A DNA stretch of 50,266 nucleotides from Ruminococcus bromii (lineage in GTDB: Bacteria > Bacillota > Clostridia > Oscillospirales > Acutalibacteraceae), in assembly GCF_002834235.1 (NCBI RefSeq), contig NZ_NNBY01000012.1:1-50266 (forward strand). Reading direction: 5' to 3'. Shown here one piece after another: positions 32,554-40,133 of the stretch. The position numbers and the translations under genes are program-made. Under the pieces are notes generated by a model. The model worked only from the letters and a program-made list of their open reading frames with translations, ran no database searches and had not been told where the DNA came from. How positions within the stretch are numbered: the stretch's first letter is position 1; every line of letters starts with the position of its first letter.

Positions 32554-33247
32554 ACCCCTTGTACTCGTCGTGGAGGACGACCGCCCCATCCGCAATCTGA
32601 TCGTAACAACGCTAAAGGCTCACGATTACCACTACCTGACCGCGGAGAACGGACACAGCGCTATTATAGAAGCAACCTCCCATAACCCGGATATCGTTCT
32701 GCTGGATCTGGGGCTGCCGGATATCGACGGCACACAGGTGATCGAAAGCATCCGCTCATGGTCAAATATGCCCATTATTGTTATCAGTGCGCGCAGCGAG
32801 GATAAAGACAAAATCACGGCGCTGGATGCCGGGGCGGACGACTATCTGACAAAGCCCTTTTCCATAGAGGAGCTTTTGGCACGCCTTCGGGTCACGCAAA
32901 GACGGCTGCTGCTGCTTCAGGCAAGCGGCGACGCCGACTCACCCGTTTTCCAAAACGGCAAGCTTAAAATCGATTATGCCGCCGGCTGCGCCTATCTAAA
33001 TGGGGAGGAATTGCACCTGACCCCGATTGAATACAAGCTTTTGTGTCTGCTCTCTCATAATGTCGGAAAGGTGCTGACGCACACCTATATCACGCAGCAG
33101 ATTTGGGGCAGCAGCTGGGAAAACGATATTGCTTCTCTGCGGGTGTTTATGGCGACCCTGCGTAAAAAGCTGGAGCCGAAAAAGGACTGTCCGCAATACA
33201 TTCAGACGCATATCGGCGTCGGTTACCGTATGCTGCGGGTAGACTGA
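32546..33247 (+). CDS. KdpE-like response regulator
   Basis: 233 residues. The receiver domain has VVEDDRPIR (acidic pocket), DIVLLDLGLP with the phospho-accepting Asp, and ISARSE and KPFS for the conserved Thr/Ser and Lys. The C-terminal winged helix is OmpR-type (LTPIEYKLLCLLSHNVGKVLT..VGYRM). Its start overlaps the kinase stop. It is the partner of the KdpD-like kinase and probably a DNA-binding regulator of potassium uptake. Confidence 0.92.
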   Translation: MNKPLVLVVEDDRPIRNLIVTTLKAHDYHYLTAENGHSAIIEATSHNPDIVLLDLGLPDIDGTQVIESIRSWSNMPIIVISARSEDKDKITALDAGADDYLTKPFSIEELLARLRVTQRRLLLLQASGDADSPVFQNGKLKIDYAAGCAYLNGEELHLTPIEYKLLCLLSHNVGKVLTHTYITQQIWGSSWENDIASLRVFMATLRKKLEPKKDCPQYIQTHIGVGYRMLRVD

Positions 33248-33268
33248 GAAAAGCGAGGAAACAAGGAT

Positions 33269-34045
33269 TTGAACCAATATGCAATAGAAAATCTTTTCGG
33301 AATTGAAGGGCTGAATATCGCTTGGTACGGACTCATTATCGCCTGCGGTATGGTGCTTGGCTTTGCTTTGGCGATATGCCGATGCAGAAAAACCGGCATC
33401 AACAAGGAACATATATACAATCTTGCTCTTTGGTTGATCCCAATATGTATTATTTGTGCAAGAGCCTACTATGTGATTTTCGAATGGGATAATTACAAAA
33501 ACGACCTGATTTCTGTTTTTGAAATTAACCGAGGGGGTCTTGCCATTTACGGCGGAGTGCTCGGAGGTGTCGCAGTCGCATTGATTTACTGTAAAGTAAA
33601 ACGGATTTCCTTTTGGTCACTTGCCGATACCCTGATGCCGAGCCTTGTGCTTGGGCAAGCTATCGGGCGTTGGGGGAATTTTGTCAATCAAGAGGCATAC
33701 GGAAACCAAATTACAAATCCTTCGCTCTGCTTTTTTCCTTACGGCGTTTACATAGAAGAAATCGGCCAATGGCGGCAGGCAACCTTTTTCTACGAATCTG
33801 CATTGAATTTAGCTTTACTCACCGCTATGCTGATATGCTACCCGCATTTCAGGCGAAAAGGCTATCTTCTTCCGTTTTATATGATCGGGTACGGAACGAT
33901 ACGGTTTTTTGTGGAGGGGCTGCGCTCCGACAGCCTTTATCTCCTTCCGGGTATCCGTGTATCACAGGTGCTGTCCGGCTGCCTGATTATTCTCGGTATC
34001 GTTATACTTTTTATTATCCGTAAAAGACAGGTGGTGTGGCAATGA
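33269..34045 (+). CDS. lgt: prolipoprotein diacylglyceryl transferase
   Basis: 258 residues, multi-pass membrane. It transfers diacylglycerol to the lipobox cysteine of prolipoproteins. The signature is QAIGRWGNFVNQEAYG, with WYGLII near the N-terminus, RGGLAIYGGVLGG, and the late RFFVEGLRSDS. A TTG start follows AAACAAGGA. It lies 21 bases after kdpE and overlaps the first chrA gene by four bases. This unusual place and the G+C-rich codons suggest it may be an extra, acquired copy. Confidence 0.92.
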   Translation: MNQYAIENLFGIEGLNIAWYGLIIACGMVLGFALAICRCRKTGINKEHIYNLALWLIPICIICARAYYVIFEWDNYKNDLISVFEINRGGLAIYGGVLGGVAVALIYCKVKRISFWSLADTLMPSLVLGQAIGRWGNFVNQEAYGNQITNPSLCFFPYGVYIEEIGQWRQATFFYESALNLALLTAMLICYPHFRRKGYLLPFYMIGYGTIRFFVEGLRSDSLYLLPGIRVSQVLSGCLIILGIVILFIIRKRQVVWQ

Positions 34046-34611
34046 GAAAAGAGTGGACTTTGTTTCTCACCTTTCTTAAAATCGGCGCCTTTACATTCGG
34101 CGGCGGATATGCTATGATTGCGCTGCTTGAAAACGAATTTGTAGAGCGCAAGAAGTGGATTGAAAAGGACGACTTTCTGAATATGGTAGCCATTGCCGAG
34201 TCTACACCCGGACCGGTTGCAATCAACAGCGCCACATACATCGGCTACAAAATTGCAGGCTTGTTCGGTGCTGCGGCGGCTACCGTGGCGGTTTGTATTC
34301 CTTCGTTTACCGTAATTTTTTGCATCTCACTGTTTTTTGACCAATTTTTAAGCCTTACATGGGTTTCCCGTGCTTTCCGCGGAATACAGGTATGTGTGAT
34401 CTATCTGATCTCCTTTGCCGGCTTGAAAATGCTGAAAAGCATTAAAAGAAATGCCTTTAACACGGTCATATTGCTGTCGGTCATTGTTGCAATGCTGGCG
34501 TGCACTGTTTTCGCCGTTTCTTTTTCTTCCGTTTACTATATTCTGATTTGCGGCACAGCAGGACTTGCAATTTTCTTCCTGAAAAAACTGCGGAAAGGAA
34601 ACGACAATTAA
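34042..34611 (+). CDS. chromate transporter family protein, first half
   Basis: 189 residues with about five membrane segments. It matches the short-chain ChrA family: FLKIGAFTFGGGYAMI near the start and AIAESTPGPVAINSAT. Short ChrA proteins work as pairs of paralogues in opposite membrane orientation. The ATG at 34042 overlaps the lgt stop and follows AGGTGG. An in-frame GTG at 34036 is possible. The substrate is not certain; many clostridial members have no shown chromate role. Confidence 0.88.
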   Translation: MRKEWTLFLTFLKIGAFTFGGGYAMIALLENEFVERKKWIEKDDFLNMVAIAESTPGPVAINSATYIGYKIAGLFGAAAATVAVCIPSFTVIFCISLFFDQFLSLTWVSRAFRGIQVCVIYLISFAGLKMLKSIKRNAFNTVILLSVIVAMLACTVFAVSFSSVYYILICGTAGLAIFFLKKLRKGNDN

Positions 34612-34613
34612 CA

Positions 34614-35186
34614 ATGATCTACCTGAAATTATTCCTGAATTTTTTAATGATCGGCGCCCTTTCCTTTGGCGGCGGATACGGAATGGTTTCCCTTGTAAGA
34701 GAAACAGTCATTTCAAACGGCTGGCTAACGGAAAACGAATTCTTAAATTTCATTGCCGTTTCGGAATCGACACCCGGTCCGCTTGCCGTTAATATGGCGA
34801 CATTTATAGGCTCCACACAAGGCGGCATTCTCGGCTCGTTTCTTGCTACGCTCGGCGTTGTTCTTCCGTCTTTCATTATTATACTTTTAATTGCGGCGGT
34901 ACTCAAAAACCTGATGAAATATGCCGGTGTCAACGCTTTTCTCTCCGGCGTCCGCCCATGCGTTATTGCAATGATTCTCGCTACGGCAATCGGTATGGCC
35001 ATATCAACATTGCTTGGTTTTGCGAATATTCATTCGGCGCTTGCTCCGGATCCTAAATCCATTTTGGTCTTTGCCATTCTGTGGCTGACACATTTCGGAT
35101 ATAAAAGAATCAAAAAAACTGCACCGTCGCCGATTATAATGATACTCTTTTCTGCCGCACTCGGCATGTTGCTTTGGGGAGTATAA
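34614..35186 (+). CDS. chromate transporter family protein, second half
   Basis: 190 residues. It is a paralogue of the preceding gene, with FLMIGALSFGGGYGMV and AVSESTPGPLAVNMAT in matching positions. It starts two bases after the stop of the first ChrA gene, with GGAAACG upstream. Together they form the expected heterodimer of short-chain ChrA proteins. This is the last gene of the plus-strand block that starts at trkH. Confidence 0.88.
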   Translation: MIYLKLFLNFLMIGALSFGGGYGMVSLVRETVISNGWLTENEFLNFIAVSESTPGPLAVNMATFIGSTQGGILGSFLATLGVVLPSFIIILLIAAVLKNLMKYAGVNAFLSGVRPCVIAMILATAIGMAISTLLGFANIHSALAPDPKSILVFAILWLTHFGYKRIKKTAPSPIIMILFSAALGMLLWGV

Positions 35187-35202
35187 AACACAGCCTGTGC
35201 CA

Positions 35203-35245
35203 ATTTGCCGTCCGAAACCGGGCGGCTTTGCTGTTTTTACGGAAA
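35203..35245 (+). terminator. likely terminator after the chrA pair
   Basis: A stem GCCGTCCG / CGGGCGGC with one mismatch and an AAAC loop lies about 30 bases after the chrA stop. It can be lengthened by ACAGC / GCTGT and is followed by TTTTTACG. Confidence 0.55.
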
Positions 35246-35370
35246 TATACTGCTTACTATTCCGGACTGACGGACGCCGCCATTGTAGAATAAATCACTT
35301 TGCAGTCACTGTTACGCCCGCAACCTTAATCAAAGATCAAAATTTTTTCTAATCATTTTCCTGTTAGCTA

Positions 35371-35418
35371 TAAAAAAGCACAACGCCACAGAGCTTTAAA
35401 ACTCTGTGGCGTTGTGCT
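35371..35418 (-). terminator. strong terminator of tRNA-Arg
   Basis: A perfect 17-bp stem (35377-35393 with 35402-35418) with an 8-base loop. The minus-strand read ends in six T residues. It lies 77 bases downstream of the tRNA-Arg 3' end. Confidence 0.85.
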
Positions 35419-35494
35419 GCTCTCAATCGGTCACTTTTTGAAAGTATCATTATGTGAGCCTGCCTTTTGCTGGGTTTTCCGGCGGAGTTTTTGG

Positions 35495-35568
35495 CGTGCC
35501 AAAAGGGATTCGAACCCCCGACCTTTCGCTTAGGAGGCGAACGCTCTATCCAACTGAGCTATTGGCAC
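35495..35568 (-). tRNA. tRNA-Arg (anticodon CCT)
   Basis: 74 bases. The acceptor stem GTGCCAA / TTGGCAC, the D-arm (TAGCTCAGTTGGATAGAGC), the anticodon stem TTCGC / GCGAA around loop CTCCTAA (CCT at positions 34-36) and the T-arm GGGGGTTCGAATCCC all fold normally. CCA is not encoded. It reads the codon AGG. Confidence 0.95.
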
Positions 35569-35579
35569 ATAACATAACT

Positions 35580-35608
35580 ATTGTATATGATGGCTTGCGA
35601 TTTGTCAA
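35580..35608 (-). promoter_or_regulatory. promoter of tRNA-Arg
   Basis: On the minus strand TTGACA (35603-35608) and TACAAT (35580-35585) are 17 bases apart, 12 bases before the tRNA. Confidence 0.8.
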
Positions 35609-35663
35609 GAAATTGGGAAATTTTCTTATTTTACTGAATATTCAAAAAAATTAAAAATAAGTG

Positions 35664-35692
35664 TTGACAAATGGAGAAACTTGTGTTAGAAT
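35664..35692 (+). promoter_or_regulatory. promoter of the tRNA-Ser pair
   Basis: TTGACA (35664-35669) and TAGAAT (35687-35692) are 17 bases apart, about 38 bases before the first tRNA-Ser. Confidence 0.85.
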
Positions 35693-35730
35693 AAACCTTG
35701 CTGAAATGCTGAAAGGCAAGATGAGCATAC

Positions 35731-35819
35731 GGAGAGGTGTCCGAGTGGTTTAAGGAGCTAGTCTTGAAAACTAGTGATCCCGCGAGGGACCAAGGGTTCG
35801 AATCCCTTCCTCTCCGCCA
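35731..35819 (+). tRNA. tRNA-Ser (anticodon TGA)
   Basis: 89 bases including an encoded CCA. Acceptor GGAGAGG / CCTCTCC, anticodon loop CTTGAAA (TGA at 34-36) and a long variable arm (GATCCCGCGAGGGACC) typical of class II serine tRNA are visible. Confidence 0.97.
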
Positions 35820-35850
35820 TTTTATTTTATAGTGAATTTAAACTTCACAC

Positions 35851-35940
35851 GGAGGATTACTCAAGTGGTGAAGAGGCTCCCCTGCTAAGGGAGTAGGTCG
35901 CTAACGCGGCGCGAGGGTTCAAATCCCTTGTCCTCCGCCA
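35851..35940 (+). tRNA. tRNA-Ser (anticodon GCT)
   Basis: 90 bases including CCA. Acceptor GGAGGAT / GTCCTCC region, anticodon loop CTGCTAA (GCT) and a long variable arm (GGTCGCTAACGCGGCGC) are visible. It is 31 bases after tRNA-Ser(TGA) and probably in the same transcript. Confidence 0.96.
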
Positions 35941-35942
35941 AG

Positions 35943-35974
35943 AAAAAAGCACTTGCTTTTGCAAGTGCTTTTTT
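35943..35974 (+). terminator. terminator of the tRNA-Ser transcript
   Basis: A 14-bp perfect stem (AAAAAAGCACTTGC / GCAAGTGCTTTTTT) with a TTTT loop follows directly after tRNA-Ser(GCT). It can act on both strands. Confidence 0.9.
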
Positions 35975-35975
35975 C

Positions 35976-36151
35976 AGTGAAATAAATCCAAAAGGATTTG
36001 TGAAATACCTATCGGTGTGAAATATGGATTTTCCATGTGAAGTGTCTGACGGCGTGAAAGGATTTATTCTATTTCACTTTCTGCGCAAGCAGAAAATTTC
36101 ACAATACAATAGTATTATTTCACATACGAAGTATATTTCACTTGTTATAAA
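35976..36151. repeat. multi-hairpin GTGAAA/TTTCAC repeat element
   Basis: Five GTGAAA-type units in one direction (starting near 35977, 36000, 36016, 36039 and 36054) are followed by four TTTCAC units in the other direction (near 36072, 36098, 36118 and 36136). Between them lie small palindromes: AAATCC/GGATTT, ATGGA/TCCAT, TTTCTGC/GCAGAAA, and ATACGAAGTAT. The whole forms a large inverted structure. It has the look of a dispersed non-coding repeat of gut Firmicutes. Confidence 0.65.
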
Positions 36152-36166
36152 TTAAAAGAGGTTCGT

Positions 36167-36319
36167 ATGGCTGAATCAAAGCTTAGAGAACTATCAATTG
36201 ATTTATATAACCGGTGCGGCACTATTCGCAGAATATTGGTTGCATCTATTAATACTGCAAAAGAAAATTTACAAAAGGAAAAGATTAATTCAAAATCAAA
36301 ACTCAATATTTCCGTATAA
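36167..36319 (+). pseudogene. remnant of a four-helix-bundle protein gene
   Basis: 50 codons beginning MAESKLRELSID, which matches the start of the S23/Avd-like four-helix-bundle family (usually about 115-125 residues). After residue 12 the similarity is lost and the product is truncated. AAAGAGG precedes the ATG. Such genes often sit next to hairpin repeats like the one just upstream, so this is probably the eroded end of the same unit. Confidence 0.45.
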
Positions 36320-36421
36320 TAGCATTACCCGATTGACGCCAAACTTAATAACTGGTAATATAAGGCTGTGAGAATATTTGTATTCTTGCAGCATATTTTT
36401 TACCAAAAGGAGGATGGATTA

Positions 36422-37222
36422 ATGGGATTTTTATTAGGAAAGACCGCTGTTATTACAGGCGGAGGAAGGGCTGTTCTCAGCGACGGAGGTTGCGGTTCAA
36501 TCGGCTACGGCATTGCTGTTGCTTATGCAAAAGAGGGTGCAAACCTTGTTATTACAGGCAGAAATGTCAAAAAGCTTGAGGATGCCAAAGAAGAACTCGA
36601 AAGACTTTACGGAGTAAATGTGTTGCCTGTTCAGGCTGATGTCAGCAAGGACGGCGATAACGAAAAGGTTGTTCGGAATGTTGTTGACAGAGCTGTTGAA
36701 ACATTCGGCGGAATTGATGTCTTGGTTAACAACGCTCAGGCTTCTGCGTCGGGTATTACGCTTGCTGATCATACAACAGAGCAGTTTGACCTTGCTGTTT
36801 ATTCGGGATTGTACGCAACCTTCTATTATATGAAGGCTTGCTATCCGTACCTTAAAAAGTCAAAGGGAACGGTTATAAACTTTGCTTCGGGTGCCGGACT
36901 TTTCGGAAACTTCGGTCAGTGTGCATATGCAGCCGCAAAAGAGGGAATAAGAGGTCTTACAAGAGTTGCCGCCAACGAGTGGGGCAAGGACGGAATAAAT
37001 GTCAACATTGTCTGTCCGCTTGCATGGACTGCTCAGCTTGAAAAATTTGAGCAGGCTTATCCCGACGCATTCAAGGCGAATGTAAAAATGCCGCCAATGG
37101 GACATTTTGGTGATGTCGAAAAAGAAATCGGCCGTGCCTGTGTTGCACTTGCATCACCTGATTTCAAGTATATGAGCGGCGAAACCATCACTCTTGAGGG
37201 CGGAATGGGACTCAGACCGTAA
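36422..37222 (+). CDS. short-chain dehydrogenase/reductase (SDR)
   Basis: 266 residues. It has a Rossmann fold with TAVITGGGRAV..GSIGYGIA as cofactor loop, VQADVSKDG, LVNNAQASASG in place of the usual NNAG, and a YAAAKEGIRGL catalytic Tyr-x-x-x-Lys. INFASGAG provides the serine. The insert between the two glycine clusters (RAVLSDGGCG) makes the cofactor loop longer than usual. AAGGAGG precedes the ATG. The substrate is unknown. The gene stands alone. Confidence 0.9.
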   Translation: MGFLLGKTAVITGGGRAVLSDGGCGSIGYGIAVAYAKEGANLVITGRNVKKLEDAKEELERLYGVNVLPVQADVSKDGDNEKVVRNVVDRAVETFGGIDVLVNNAQASASGITLADHTTEQFDLAVYSGLYATFYYMKACYPYLKKSKGTVINFASGAGLFGNFGQCAYAAAKEGIRGLTRVAANEWGKDGINVNIVCPLAWTAQLEKFEQAYPDAFKANVKMPPMGHFGDVEKEIGRACVALASPDFKYMSGETITLEGGMGLRP

Positions 37223-37369
37223 CTTTATTTTAAAAAATTCTTTTGTTATGTTATTCGGTAAATCATTAAATAAAATATAAAACATACTAATATGAGTATT
37301 GAATTTTTTATTCATATGATGTAATATCAAGTTGCGGAGTACATACAAAAATTACTTTGAGGTGATTGT

Positions 37370-37540
37370 ATGGGAATTTTTGATATAAAGAACACAGATA
37401 TTTTCAGCAAGGACTATGACTCTGCAAACGCATGGCTTGAGTATAACATTTTTAATGAATGTACAAAGGACGAAAACGGAGAGTCATTTGATGAATCTGA
37501 TGAAAATAATTTTTGGGATTATTTAAAGAAAAATAAATAA
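37370..37540 (+). CDS. small acidic hypothetical protein
   Basis: 56 residues beginning MGIFDIKNTDIFSKDYDS and ending DYLKKNK. It is rich in Asp, Glu and Asn. GAGGTGA lies eight bases before the ATG and a strong terminator follows the stop, so it is probably a real gene. No family is recognised. The neighbours are the SDR gene upstream and dpaA downstream. Confidence 0.55.
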   Translation: MGIFDIKNTDIFSKDYDSANAWLEYNIFNECTKDENGESFDESDENNFWDYLKKNK

Positions 37541-37554
37541 ATAATAAGTTACAA

Positions 37555-37592
37555 ACAGCGACCGCAGAGTGATATGCTTTGCGGTCGCTGTT
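37555..37592 (+). terminator. terminator between the small acidic gene and dpaA
   Basis: An 11-12 bp perfect stem ACAGCGACCGCA / TGCGGTCGCTGT lies 15 bases after the TAA and is followed by TTATG. The T-run is short. Confidence 0.6.
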
Positions 37593-37667
37593 ATGTGTTG
37601 TTCACACACAAGGACACTCGGCATAATATGAGGGTGTAGAGAATAACTTGATTTACGGGTGTTGTGT

Positions 37668-38543
37668 ATGAAAAAGAGCGACATAAGAACATTTGGCATA
37701 ATCGGCGGTGACAAGCGACAGCTTTTTCTTGCAAAATCAATTTCTGACAGTTGTTACGATGTTTTGCTCGGCGGATTTGACAGCCTTGAAAGCTACGGTT
37801 CATTGAGCCTTTGCAATGTTAAAAAGGCAATTTCGGAAAGTGACGCATTGATTTTTCCGTTGCCGTCAATAAGGACAGACGGAAGTCTTAACACTCCGTT
37901 TTCAAACGAGAACATTTTGCTTGACGGTGACGATATTGAAATTATCCTTAAAAAGCCTGTTTTTACTACGATGAAAAGCAGATTTTTAAAGGCATATCCA
38001 AGGCTTTCCGACGGTGAAATTTTTGATTACGGAGCAAGAGATGATTTTGCAATTCTCAACGCATTGCCTACAGCAGAGGGCGCAATTGAATGTGCAATGA
38101 GAGAATATGAGGGTACGATTTCGGGCAGTAAGTGTCTTGTGACGGGATTCGGCAGAATCGGAAAAATTCTTGCTCACAAGCTTGTTTTACTCGGGGCAAA
38201 TGTTACCGTGAGTGCAAGAAAGCCGTCAGACCTTGCATATGTAAAAGCACTCGGCTACAATGCACTTAATACGGAAAATCTCAGAACGGTAAAGCGGTTT
38301 GACATTGCTTTCAACACAATTCCGAGGTTGATTTTTGACAGGGAACTTCTTATGAATACCGACACAAACACCCTTATTATAGACCTTGCGTCCCTGCCGG
38401 GAGGGGTTGATTTTGATACCGCAGAAAAACTCGGAATTTGTGCCGTTAGGGCATTGTCACTACCCGGAAAATGTGCTCCGAAAACGGCAGGAGAAATTAT
38501 AAAAACTACTGTATTTGACATCATCAAGGAGGTTTACAGGTGA
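37668..38543 (+). CDS. dpaA: dipicolinate synthase subunit A
   Basis: 291 residues. The N-terminal domain starts RTFGIIGGDKRQLFLAKSI and includes FPLPSIRTDG. The C-terminal Rossmann domain has CLVTGFGRIGKILA. These match DpaA (SpoVFA), which with DpaB makes dipicolinic acid from the lysine-pathway intermediate in the mother cell during sporulation. The ATG at 37668 is preferred over GTG/TTG codons upstream; GGGTG lies nearby. The stop overlaps the dpaB start (GTGA). Its presence indicates a spore former. Confidence 0.93.
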   Translation: MKKSDIRTFGIIGGDKRQLFLAKSISDSCYDVLLGGFDSLESYGSLSLCNVKKAISESDALIFPLPSIRTDGSLNTPFSNENILLDGDDIEIILKKPVFTTMKSRFLKAYPRLSDGEIFDYGARDDFAILNALPTAEGAIECAMREYEGTISGSKCLVTGFGRIGKILAHKLVLLGANVTVSARKPSDLAYVKALGYNALNTENLRTVKRFDIAFNTIPRLIFDRELLMNTDTNTLIIDLASLPGGVDFDTAEKLGICAVRALSLPGKCAPKTAGEIIKTTVFDIIKEVYR

Positions 38544-39112
38544 CAAAAGCAACCATAGGATTTGCAATGTGCGGTTCCTTTTGCACCTTTTCAAAGGCTT
38601 TTACGCAAATGCAGAGGCTTGTTGACTCAGGCTATGATGTTATTCCGATAATGTCGCAAAATGCCTTTTCAACATCAACTCGTTTCGGAAAAGCGGAGGA
38701 AACGGTAAAGAGGGCAGAAGAAATAACGGGCAAAGCTGTTCTGCACTCGGTTGTGCAGACAGAACCGATAGGACCTAAAAAAATGTGCGACTTGCTTGTG
38801 ATTGCACCGTGTACGGGCAACACGCTTGCAAAGCTGTCACTCGGAATTACCGACACGGCGGTAACAATGGCGGCAAAGTCACATCTGAGAATTTTAAGAC
38901 CTGTGCTGTTGTGCGTTGCAACAAATGACGCTCTCGGTGCGTCGGCACAGAACATCGGCAGACTTCTCAACACGAAAAACATTTACTTTGTTCCTTTAAA
39001 ACAGGACGATTGCATCAAGAAACCAAATTCGCTTGTGGCTGATTTTGATAAGCTTGAAGATTGCGTAACCCTTGCATTGCAGGGAAAACAACATCAGCCG
39101 ATTTTTTTATAA
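38540..39112 (+). CDS. dpaB: dipicolinate synthase subunit B
   Basis: 190 residues. It is a flavoprotein-like subunit with IGFAMCGSFCTFSKA at the start, VVQTEPIGPKK, LLVIAPCTGNTLAKL and TDTAVTMAAKSHLR, as in SpoVFB. It starts with GTG inside the dpaA stop and follows AAGGAGG. It works with DpaA in dipicolinate synthesis for the spore core. A terminator hairpin follows the stop. Confidence 0.93.
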   Translation: MTKATIGFAMCGSFCTFSKAFTQMQRLVDSGYDVIPIMSQNAFSTSTRFGKAEETVKRAEEITGKAVLHSVVQTEPIGPKKMCDLLVIAPCTGNTLAKLSLGITDTAVTMAAKSHLRILRPVLLCVATNDALGASAQNIGRLLNTKNIYFVPLKQDDCIKKPNSLVADFDKLEDCVTLALQGKQHQPIFL

Positions 39113-39117
39113 CAGAA

Positions 39118-39162
39118 CAACAGCCGTCTTGAAATGCAAATTTTCAAAACGGCTGTTATTTT
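39118..39162. terminator. bidirectional terminator between dpaB and the XRE gene
   Basis: AACAGCCGT-C-TTGAA pairs with TTCAA-A-ACGGCTGTT (39119-39133 with 39143-39157), followed by ATTTTAT on the plus strand. It overlaps the XRE stop codon, so the two convergent genes share it. Confidence 0.75.
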
Positions 39163-39365
39163 ATGTTTGGATTGTCTGTGCGACAGGTCAGATAATCAAG
39201 ACTTGTGCCGTAGCAGTCGGCAAGTTTAATGAGCAGGGAGAGGGGAATTTCTCTTTCGCCCCGTTCATATTTTGAGTACAGCGACTGGTCGCACATAAGA
39301 ACCTTTGCAACTTCTTTTTGCGTAAGGTCGTTGTCCTCACGCAAATCTTTTATTCTCAGTTTCAT
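39156..39365 (-). CDS. XRE-family helix-turn-helix regulator
   Basis: 69 residues. The HTH is LTQKEVAKVLMCDQSLYSKYERGERE, followed by SLLIKLADCYGTSLDYL, the usual Cro/CI-like end. The ATG at 39365 follows GGTGATGAA; longer frames are rejected because they cross the palindromic operator. A 21-bp palindrome lies upstream (39412-39432), a likely site of self-control. It is paralogous to the XRE gene at 39724. Confidence 0.8.
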   Translation of the reverse strand: MKLRIKDLREDNDLTQKEVAKVLMCDQSLYSKYERGEREIPLSLLIKLADCYGTSLDYLTCRTDNPNIK

Positions 39366-39411
39366 TTCATCACCGAATAAATTATAAAATAGTACATAGT
39401 AACCTATTGAC

Positions 39412-39432
39412 TTTAGGACAAATTGTCCTAAA
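39412..39432. promoter_or_regulatory. palindromic operator upstream of the XRE gene
   Basis: TTTAGGACAA-A-TTGTCCTAAA, a perfect 10-bp inverted repeat with a single centre base, 47 bases before the XRE start. Confidence 0.7.
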
Positions 39433-39463
39433 ATATAATTGCCTGAAAAATGAGAAAACAAAC

Positions 39464-39512
39464 GGCATTATCTTTGCGGTACTCATATAATCGTATTTAT
39501 CATAAATTGTGT
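39464..39512 (+). repeat. 49-bp dispersed repeat, copy 1
   Basis: GGCATTATCTTTGCGGTA and the following ATATAATCGTATTTATCATA recur at 41402-41450 with about three differences. It lies in non-coding DNA between two XRE genes. Confidence 0.8.
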
Positions 39513-39641
39513 ATTATTATTTGCACAAGTGTCCAATGAACCGCAAATACGAGTTTATGATTACTTTGAAAAATTTAATTCACCTTAAATAAGAGCGTTG
39601 CTTAAATAAAAATAATATTTTATCTGTATATATATTGACAA

Positions 39642-39661
39642 ATACCGCAAAATGCAGTAAA
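39642..39661 (+). repeat. 20-bp operator-like direct repeat, copy 1
   Basis: ATACCGCAAAATGCAGTAAA, identical to 40000-40019. The core TAC-C-GCA-AAA-TGC-A-GTA is an imperfect palindrome. Here it lies in the 17-base spacer of a promoter-like pair (TTGACA at 39636, TAAACT at 39659) on the plus strand. Confidence 0.65.
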
Positions 39662-39682
39662 CTAATGGCATAAAATATCATA

Positions 39683-39709
39683 AAAATCCCGAAGAGCATC
39701 TTCGGGACG
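39683..39709 (-). terminator. terminator of the second XRE gene
   Basis: A perfect 9-bp stem TCCCGAAGA / TCTTCGGGA with a GCA loop. The minus-strand read ends in TTTTTA. It lies 15 bases after the XRE stop. Confidence 0.8.
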
Positions 39710-39723
39710 AATAACTTGTCGAT

Positions 39724-39948
39724 TTAATTGTGCGTATAATTCGGTAAGTCTTTGTTGTCAGTCAGCCCCAAAATATAGTCGGTGCTGGTGTGATAATGTT
39801 TTGCGAGGCAAATCAAAACAACGGTGGGGATATCACGCTGACCAAGTTCATAATTGCTGTAAACCTGTTGTGAACAATGCAGAATTTTGCTAACTTCTTT
39901 TTGCGTGAGGTCGGCATCTTCCCTCAGTTCCCTGATTCTTTTATACAC
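39724..39948 (-). CDS. XRE-family helix-turn-helix regulator
   Basis: 74 residues from a GTG at 39948, with GAGG eight bases upstream. The HTH is LTQKEVSKILHCSQQVYSNYELGQRD, then TVVLICLAKHYHTSTDYILGLTDN. Longer in-frame starts lie in the promoter. It is similar along its length to the XRE protein at 39156, so the two are paralogues. Identical 20-bp sites flank the gene (39642 and 40000), likely its own operators. Confidence 0.8.
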   Translation of the reverse strand: MYKRIRELREDADLTQKEVSKILHCSQQVYSNYELGQRDIPTVVLICLAKHYHTSTDYILGLTDNKDLPNYTHN

Positions 39949-39999
39949 AGAATTCACCTCGCATACAGTATAGCATACCGCAGATTGTTGTATTGCAAT

Positions 40000-40019
40000 A
40001 TACCGCAAAATGCAGTAAA
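40000..40019 (+). repeat. 20-bp operator-like direct repeat, copy 2
   Basis: Identical to 39642-39661. It lies 52 bases before the XRE start. A further partial copy (ATACCGCAGATTG) is at 39975-39987. Confidence 0.65.
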
Positions 40020-40133
40020 ACAGCAATGGTATTTTGGGTTAATTTTTAAATAATTATTCAGAGGGGAATGGTGTTTAAAATAAAAATATTAATCTTGCAT
40101 ATCAGATAAAACAATAAAATGATGGAGGAAATT

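Noticed and set aside
27641..35494. Genomic island integrated at the 3' end of tRNA-Arg
   Set aside because: I looked for a copy of the tRNA 3' end near 27.6-28.2 kb and saw none, and no integrase lies in the block.
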